This document shows, in pieces, positions 57,797 to 64,000 of a stretch of 64,000 nt of DNA. Under the pieces are notes generated by a model. The model did not search any database, was not told where the DNA came from, and was given only the letters and a program-made list of their open reading frames with translations. Each line of letters begins with the position of its first letter. Within the stretch, counting starts at the first letter, position 1. The stretch lies in assembly GCA_032622095.1 (NCBI GenBank), contig CP136061.1, positions 136,675,587 through 136,739,586 of the forward strand, written 5' to 3'. This stretch comes from Siphonodentalium dalli. Lineage: Eukaryota; Mollusca; Scaphopoda; Gadilida; Siphonodentaliidae. The position numbers and the translations under genes were made by a program.

Positions 57797-58223
57797 CGAG
57801 TCGGCGTCGGGCCGGAGTATGACATTTGTTGACACCACGACAAATGTGAGAATTGAATATGTTTCACTGCATAAAATAATTAATTCATATCACCAATATA
57901 TTTCTACAACCTGTTAAAAGTATTGTACAACATTTAATGTTTGTGAAGTGGATAGTGAAGCGTGAAATTCAAGATTTAGCTCGGGTACACTTTTTCCTGG
58001 AGTACACTTTTTAGTGTGTTTTCGAAGTAAAAATGCTATTAAAAAGTATGTTAGTAATTTTTTCGGTAATTTTTTTATCACGTATTGAATAAATTGGCAT
58101 AGTAGCATATAATTTAGCAAAAGAAATTTGTTTTTCCATAATGTAGAAAAGATATGCAACATATATCTTCCGAGTACACATTTTCTCTGAGTCGGAGCCG
58201 GGGCCGGAGTACACTTTTTAGTG
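57797..58223. repeat. Right terminal inverted repeat (outer MULE), uninterrupted
   Basis: About 427 bp. The outer and inner ends both carry CGAGTACACA, GAGTCGGMGYCGGG and CCGGAGTA in the same order, so the repeat has duplicated subterminal motifs. Confidence 0.8.
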
Positions 58224-58310
58224 ACCATCATATTATTGGGCAATTTGAGATACAGACATTACAATTGACAGTGCATTACATTAGTCAATTTAGTGCTGCA
58301 TAGTTATATA

Positions 58311-59680
58311 CATGAGTGCAGGGTTGGTGATTTTTTGGATTTTTTAAAATAAATCAAAAAAATTGATTTATTTGATTTAAATCAGATTTATTTGATTTAA
58401 ATCGATTTTTTGGATTTTTTTTCTAATTGTTATGAAAATATGCAATTGTGCAATGTCTTTGATATATGAAGGTTCTAAAAGGTGTTGCTTATTATATCCA
58501 AGGCTGGATTAATCAAAATTCTATTATTATTTTTTGTATAACTACACAGCCCTGGGAATTAGCCTAGTCAATAGGCAATGCCTAGGTAAAAGCAGAGGCA
58601 AAATCGGTTTGCCTAGGCAATTATATTTCCTAGGTAAAACAAGTTCATTGGGTTACTAAATTTGATTTTTGTCTATCAGAAATAGAACCTCTTTAGCCAA
58701 AATGACTTCCTTCAATCACTCTTTACATATATTGTCCTACAGTTGTTTCCATGGCACTGGGCAATTAACTAGCTACATGTACCGGTATAAGGACACTTGT
58801 TTTCAAGATGATTTGTGGATTTGTACATATATGTTGAGTACTAGTGGCATGGAAATAATGTTCCCCAAAATAACTTAGCATTTCAGGTTATTATTGAATC
58901 ATATTGATTTGAGATGGCAATATTGTTGGAAAATTGCCTAGGTAAAATCTGTTTTTTCCTAGGCCGATTTCTTTCACCTAGGCAAATATATTGCCTAGGC
59001 AAATTTTCCTTAATTCCCAGGGCTGACTACATGTATCAAGCACAAATATCATGGCAGAACAGATATAGCGACCATGTACTTTAATTATGCATACACTTAG
59101 GTCCATGTGAGTTCCAATGTTGTGATATTTGGATAAGTAGACCTGTGCTTAAAGATTTACTAAAACATTTAGTAAATTTTAGCTGAGAACTGAATATATT
59201 ATCAATCACCTTTTCTCCTCGGTGACGAGGACATACATGTAATAACACCATACATATATCAAGTATGGATAACTAGAGTAGTTTAGATGGCACAGTATAT
59301 GGTATAATTACTTTGTTGGTATTTACATGTATGGCAATCAGAAAAGGAAAGGAAATTTAATAGTGTATAAATGAGGAGTGCTGAATCTGATTGTAGTTAC
59401 AAATAAGCGGAACAGGTCGTTGCTGGAGCAGTAATCCCAGAACCATGCAGTATGCCTGTTTCTATAGGGTTGACAATTACTTCACAATTTCATATCTATT
59501 ATCCAATTTTGTATATTGTTTAATCATAATCATGTTATAGTTTACAAAAAACCTTGTTAGATATTACAAATTCTTGAGATATGCAATCATTTCAAAATTT
59601 TTGATTTAAATCAATGATTTTTTTGAAAAACATCTTTGATTTAAATCACTTGATTTAAATCAGCCAACCCTGCATGAGTG
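58311..59680. mobile_element. hAT-like element with perfect 8-bp target duplication
   Basis: CATGAGTG at 58311-58318 and 59673-59680. Termini CAGGGTTGGTGATTTTTT and GATTTAAATCAGCCAACCCTG; both subterminal regions repeat TTGATTTAAATCA-like palindromes. No transposase seen. A further element is nested at 58547-59025. Confidence 0.9.
58547..59025. mobile_element. Nested hAT-like MITE with CCTAGGCAA subrepeats
   Basis: CAGCCCTGGGAATTAGCCTA to AATTCCCAGGGCTG, 479 bp. The near flanks (ACTACAC, GACTACAT) hint at a decayed 8-bp duplication. Multiple GCCTAGGYAA motifs occur near both ends; a similar cluster is at 62213-62280. Confidence 0.8.
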
Positions 59681-59739
59681 CAAGTGTGAAATAATACCTT
59701 TAATACACGTCGAAACAATAAATGATGTTGACAATAAGA

Positions 59740-59993
59740 GGTTCTGTTTTCGAGTGACGGTCGTACAGAACGACGGCAAAAGGAAGCCGTTCCCTCTAGT
59801 CTTCGCATTGATGTCACTTCGAACGAAACAGGATTATGTTGCCGTGCTGAACGCAGTAAAGTCTAAACTCGACATGCCTGAAGTGACTCACTTCATGCTA
59901 GACTTTGAAGAAGGTGTGTACCACTGTTATACGAAGAAGAGACCGGCACAGTGCAGACAGACAATAGCAGCAGCAGCAACAGCCCCAAATTAA
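59740..59993 (+). pseudogene. MULE transposase fragment (start of the DDE core)
   Basis: The plus strand is open through RVTVVQNDGKRKPFPLVFAL, MSLRTKQDYVAVLNAVKSKL and VTHFMLDFEEGV, then loses similarity and stops. P-L-V-F-A-L-M-S, D-Y-V-A-V-L and L-D-F-E are hallmarks of MULE cores. It lacks everything after the second catalytic region and has no recognisable element ends. Confidence 0.65.
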
Positions 59994-60278
59994 TCATTGT
60001 TCGTTTGTTAAACTTATTAAATTTTGTTTTTAATCTTCGTTCATATTCATTCATTCTGTTTTTAAATTTCGTTCATTAAACTTCGTAATAAATAAACATA
60101 TTATCGTTGATGCATTTTTGTGTTCATAAGTTATATTATATTACATGTGTATTTATTGTTGTCCATGTTGTTAAATCAAATAAAAATCTATAAAAAAACA
60201 ACCCAGTTTCGTTAAACAAACATCTCATAATCCCCTCACACCTCCTAATTAGCCACTGATTACCGCTAATTGATTTTT

Positions 60279-60360
60279 GGGGGCGGGTTGTCCGGGGGCG
60301 GGTTGTCTCAGAGTGAAAGGGGGCGGGTTGTCTCGGGGGCGGGTTGTCTCGGGGGCGGGT
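60279..60360 (+). repeat. G-rich tandem repeat GGGGGCGGGTTGTC
   Basis: Five imperfect copies of GGGGGCGGGTTGTCTC, one interrupted by AGAGTGAAA. The G-runs could form G-quadruplexes. Confidence 0.85.
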
Positions 60361-60362
60361 AG

Positions 60363-61520
60363 TCACGGACCCGTCAGCTGCCGGTGACCATAAAGTTTGG
60401 TATAAGTTTTAATATACCAGGCCCAACTCATGAAACCCATAAATACAATGTTCAATGAAATTGAAAATTAATAAACGTGCAGACCCAAATAATGAATGTC
60501 TATTACTCGCCCTCATTTATTGGGAAAAATTTGAAAGACCCAAATAATAGTGCAGGGGGGAATTTCCAGCAAATTTTTATAAAATTAACAGTGAGGAAGT
60601 GAAATTTTTATATTTTATACATAACTTGGCAAGCTTTTTCTTCTCCGCAAGATTATATATATATTTTTTTTTGACAAAAAGTGTCCGCCATGTTTAAATT
60701 CTCAAGGGGAAACAACAACAATTTTTACAGAAATTCCCTAAAGACAGAGTGCGTAAAGAGGCCTCGAAGTTTTATTCTACATACATCAATATTTCTGAGC
60801 ATTAGTCGTAAAAACAGTAAACAAAAAAAAGAAACAAACATTTTTTATTTAATTTTTTTTTTTAGAAAATTTGGACTTTTTCTCAAAATATCAATAAAAA
60901 CTTTAGGGTCGGCGGGTTATTTTTAGGGTCGGTCGATGTACGGAAACATAGCATCTTCTTTTTTTGGCCTTACCGGTATCTAGAGGTTACAAGTTCGGGC
61001 CGGTTGATCATTGTTATGTCGACTGATTTCATAATTGATTATAGATAGGTTTGTTGGGTATATTTAAACATTAGTCTTCATATTGTGTTTCAACGAAAGT
61101 AATATTGCGATTATATCGTTAATCACAATTATTTTCTAAAAAATCTTGATTATTTTTTTAGCCAATATCGCCCAGCACTAATTTTATCTTGAATTAAAAT
61201 TTGAATTATAATCATAACTGACTTGGGCGACATTACTTGTTAGACCTACAGGCTACACCAAAAAGAATGAAGTGATGATCACCACAATAAAATTCTCTCT
61301 CGAGAGCCTCAACAACTGTCAACAGTGTGTAACAAATTGAGAAAATTCCGGAAATAAGGAGCGTCTCTTTCCTCATCACCTACTAGTAACAGCTAGATGC
61401 AAGGAAAATGCATTTCAGGGCCTCAAAAAATTTTTCACCCACTGCGCCGAACCATGCCCGGTACTGTAGGTCCGGGGTCCTTCTCTAAAACAACTGCTAA
61501 TAAAATATTTCAGAACAATT
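60363..61520. other. No gene seen; possible hAT-like right end near 61165
   Basis: Contains T-runs and an AATATCGCCCAGCACTA sequence near 61164-61180 that resembles hAT termini elsewhere in the window, but no matching left end was found. Confidence 0.35.
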
Positions 61521-61524
61521 CAAT

Positions 61525-61963
61525 AGGGCTGGGACGGACGATACACCGATGTATCGTTGTATCGAGATATATTGATTTAAGATACGCATATTGGTACTCA
61601 TCAGCAAATATCGTGGTATCTAGATACATGATGCATCTTTAAAAAACGATCAGAGAAACCTGAAAGTGTGGAAATGTAACTATTGTTATAACCCTAATTT
61701 ACCATGTCAATTTCAATGCCTTGCCTTCATATTCAGTTTAATATACATCTTTAAGATTCAAATAGGCCTTTTATTGGACAATCGTTATGGAAAATCTCAG
61801 ATAAATTACAATATCAACTTGTCATTAGACTTCAAAATGGGAAATGTCATCTGTCTAGATGGACTTTATGAATTTATTACTGTATTGAGATACATATCGG
61901 ATCGTGACGACTGTATCGAGATATGTATCGTATCGTGACATTAGCGTATCGTCCCACCCACCA
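61525..61963. mobile_element. hAT-like MITE remnant
   Basis: TAGGGCTGGGACGGACGATA at the left and GCGTATCGTCCCACCCACC at the right, with TATCGAGATA-like subterminal repeats at both ends. Imperfect termini and no clean target duplication. Confidence 0.6.
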
Positions 61964-62287
61964 CTTCGACTAATCCGAACTAATTACTGTGTTAGATCGA
62001 GTGGTCATCGCGACTTAATTTCACTTCGTCTTAACCAATTTTTTCAACTAAACCGATTCGACTAAAGCGGGTTTTTAATACAAAGAAAGTACATAGATTT
62101 TGCCAGGACCACGATGCTACTTTGACAAAAGCGGGGTTTTCGAATTATCAACGTTTGACTTCTTTTCTTCTCTTTATAAAAAATTGAGACCAACATGTGG
62201 TTATACTGGCACAGCGCATATAATTCACCTAGGCAAAAGGCGATGCCTAGGTGTTGCCTAGGTAATTTTCAATTTGCGTAGCCAATT

Positions 62288-63600
62288 TTTATACGCCCGT
62301 TTGAAAAAACGGCCGTATTATAGTATTGGTCTGTCCGTCCGTCCGGGCGTCCGTTAACCTGGTTTCCGGATGATAACTTTACCAAATTTAATAAAATTTG
62401 GTATGTGGGTTTATTAGCCGAAAAGTAAGTTTTTGTACTTAGAAAATCCTTGAAATTTGTTGTCCGGATGATAACTTTAGTATAGTTTATCGGAATGAAT
62501 CCAAATTTGGTATATTACTTTCTCCCACCAAAACACAGGTCAAGTTCGAACTTGGGTTCTGTCCGACCATTTTTGGCAGAGTTATGCCCCTTTTTCGACT
62601 CAGAAAATTCAGTTTTTCTTATGTTTTTTGGTTTCCGGATGATAACTCGATTTTGGAATGTTTATACGCAAAACCCGTTTTTTGTGGATTACATATATCG
62701 AAATACAGCTCAAGTCCGAATTTCGTTTTAATCCGATAATTTTTGCGAGAGTTATGGCCCTTTTTTGACGTAATTTGTTGTCCGGATGATAACTTTAGTT
62801 AGAGTGAACCGATTTCAATCAAATTTGGTATGTGGGTTTATTAGGAGAAAAGACAGCTCAAGATCGAATTTGGTTTCTGTCCGCCAATTTTCACCGGAGT
62901 TATGCCCCTTATTTGACATAATTCCGGATGATAACTTTAGTTAGAGTGAACCGATTTCAATCAAATTTGGTATGTGGGTTTATTAGGAGAAAAGACAGCT
63001 CAAGTTCGAATTTGGGTTCCGTCCGCCAATTTTCACCGGAGTTATGCCCCTTATTTGACTTAGAAAATCCCATGAAATTTGTTGTCCGGATGATAACTTT
63101 ACTAGAGCTTATCGGATTCAATGATAATTTGGTATATTACTTTCTCCCACCAAAACACAGGTCAAGTTCGAATTTGGGTTCCATCCGCCAATTTTCCCCA
63201 GAGAGGGCGTATTTTGCACGCCCAGCGTAGCTCTTGTTTGGCGTAATTTGACTTAGAAAATCCCTGAAATTTGTTGTCCGGATGATAACTTTAGTTAGAG
63301 TGAACCGATTTCAATCAAATTTGGTATGTGGGTTTATTAGGAGAAAAGACAGCTCAAGTTCGAATTTGGGTTCCGTACGGAGTTATGCCGGAGTTATGCC
63401 CCTTATTTGACGTAATTTGACTTAGAAAATCCCTGAAATTTGTTGTCCGGATGATAACTTTTCTAGAGCTTATCGGATTCAATGATAATTTGGTATATTA
63501 CTTTCTCCCACCAAAACACAGGTCAAGTTCAAATTTGGGTTCCATCCGCCAATTTTCCCCAGAGAGGGTGTATTTTGCACGCCCAGCGTAGCTCTTGTTT
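62288..63600 (+). repeat. Satellite-like array (CCGGATGATAACTTTAG family)
   Basis: A head with TATACGCCCGTTTG and a GTCCGTCCGTCC tract, then about eight units of roughly 100-190 bp, each beginning near TGTCCGGATGATAACTTTA (near 62365, 62461, 62633, 62779, 62925, 63085, 63278, 63447). The two copies of the tail TTTTGCACGCCCAGCGTAG at 63212 and 63571 mark a segment of about 360 bp duplicated head to tail. Long open frames here follow from repetition. Confidence 0.8.
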
Positions 63601-64000
63601 TGTATGGGAAGTAATGGTGTGAGCATACAGGGAACAAATTATAGGGGCTGCTGGCAAGAATAGATGATACACTTATAAATTCTACCTGATTCTTGCGTGA
63701 CCAATCAGGGGAACAATTGGTTACCTAGAATTTCAGGGAACTGAACAATGGGTAAAAGCAGGCGAACTGAAAACAGGTTGCGCAAAATTTAGAAATTTGT
63801 AGGCCTGATTGTATGTACGTAGGAACAGCCTTTTAACGTCAATGCTGGCCCAGTTTTACAATTTGTTTTTCAAAAAGGTTGAAAATTGCGTCTCATGATA
63901 ACCAGTCAGAATAGGAGATCATATTTGATGGAGTTTGCGGCTATGAGCTATGTTTAATCTCGAAGCTTTGTGTCTCAGTTGAACATAAATTCAGAGCCGC
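63601..64000. other. Window end, nothing recognised
   Basis: No exon, repeat or inverted repeat that I can support. Confidence 0.35.

Larger units (their letters stand above)
52631..58223 (-). mobile_element. Mutator-like (MULE) element with about 420-bp terminal inverted repeats
   Basis: The right repeat (about 57797-58223) is contiguous. The left repeat matches it but is split into 52631-52858 and 55434-55628 by a 2.6 kb insertion with AAAAAGTG on both sides. Between the repeats, on the minus strand, lie remains of a MULE transposase with a SWIM finger and a Lys-rich C-terminal frame. The external target duplication is degenerate (CCAATATTG versus ATATTATTG), so the element is old. Confidence 0.8.

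Noticed and set aside
62495-63230. Consecutive plus-strand frames as a repetitive protein gene
   Set aside because: The DNA repeats explain them; no start context, splice sites or domain support a gene.

Overview
This is a window of an AT-rich, intron- and transposon-dense eukaryotic nuclear genome. It looks like a marine invertebrate, perhaps a mollusc or related lophotrochozoan, but that assignment rests only on overall texture (short exons, kilobase introns, MITE swarms, CCGGATGATAACTTTA-type satellite repeats) and is uncertain. No bacterial-style gene layout, rRNA, tRNA or CRISPR array was found.

One host gene can be reconstructed with confidence. It is a nine-exon plus-strand gene from 24700 to 43356 encoding a 340-residue mitochondrial large-subunit rRNA 2'-O-ribose methyltransferase (MRM1/TrmH-SpoU family). 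All eight introns are GT-AG, the phases join without a frame break, and the three SPOUT signature motifs are intact. The coding sequence is only 1023 nt of an 18.7 kb locus; the introns are largely made of mobile elements.

Nearly everything else that can be identified is transposon-derived. (1) At least nine families bounded by TTAA (piggyBac- or Kolobok-like target choice) occur across the window. (2) A foldback MITE of about 210 bp with TA flanks (CAGTAATGC termini) has eleven copies. (3) Several hAT-like elements carry 8-bp target duplications. (4) Mutator-like (MULE) elements are present. Region 11283-19163 is a 4.3 kb element with an 11-bp target duplication, interrupted at its first TTAA by a 3.5 kb TTAA element that has 0.7 kb inverted arms. 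Region 52631-58223 is a MULE with about 420-bp terminal inverted repeats and a decayed SWIM-finger transposase; its left repeat is split by a second MULE, itself interrupted by a hAT-like element.

Layout: 1-11282, MITE and satellite mosaic; 11283-19163, nested element; 19164-24699, TTAA elements and unrecognised sequence; 24700-43356, MRM1; 43357-52630, MITEs and a large inverted repeat; 52631-59993, nested MULE and hAT cluster; 60000-64000, G-rich repeat, hAT-like remnant and satellite. The nested insertions give a relative chronology that can be read from the sequence alone.
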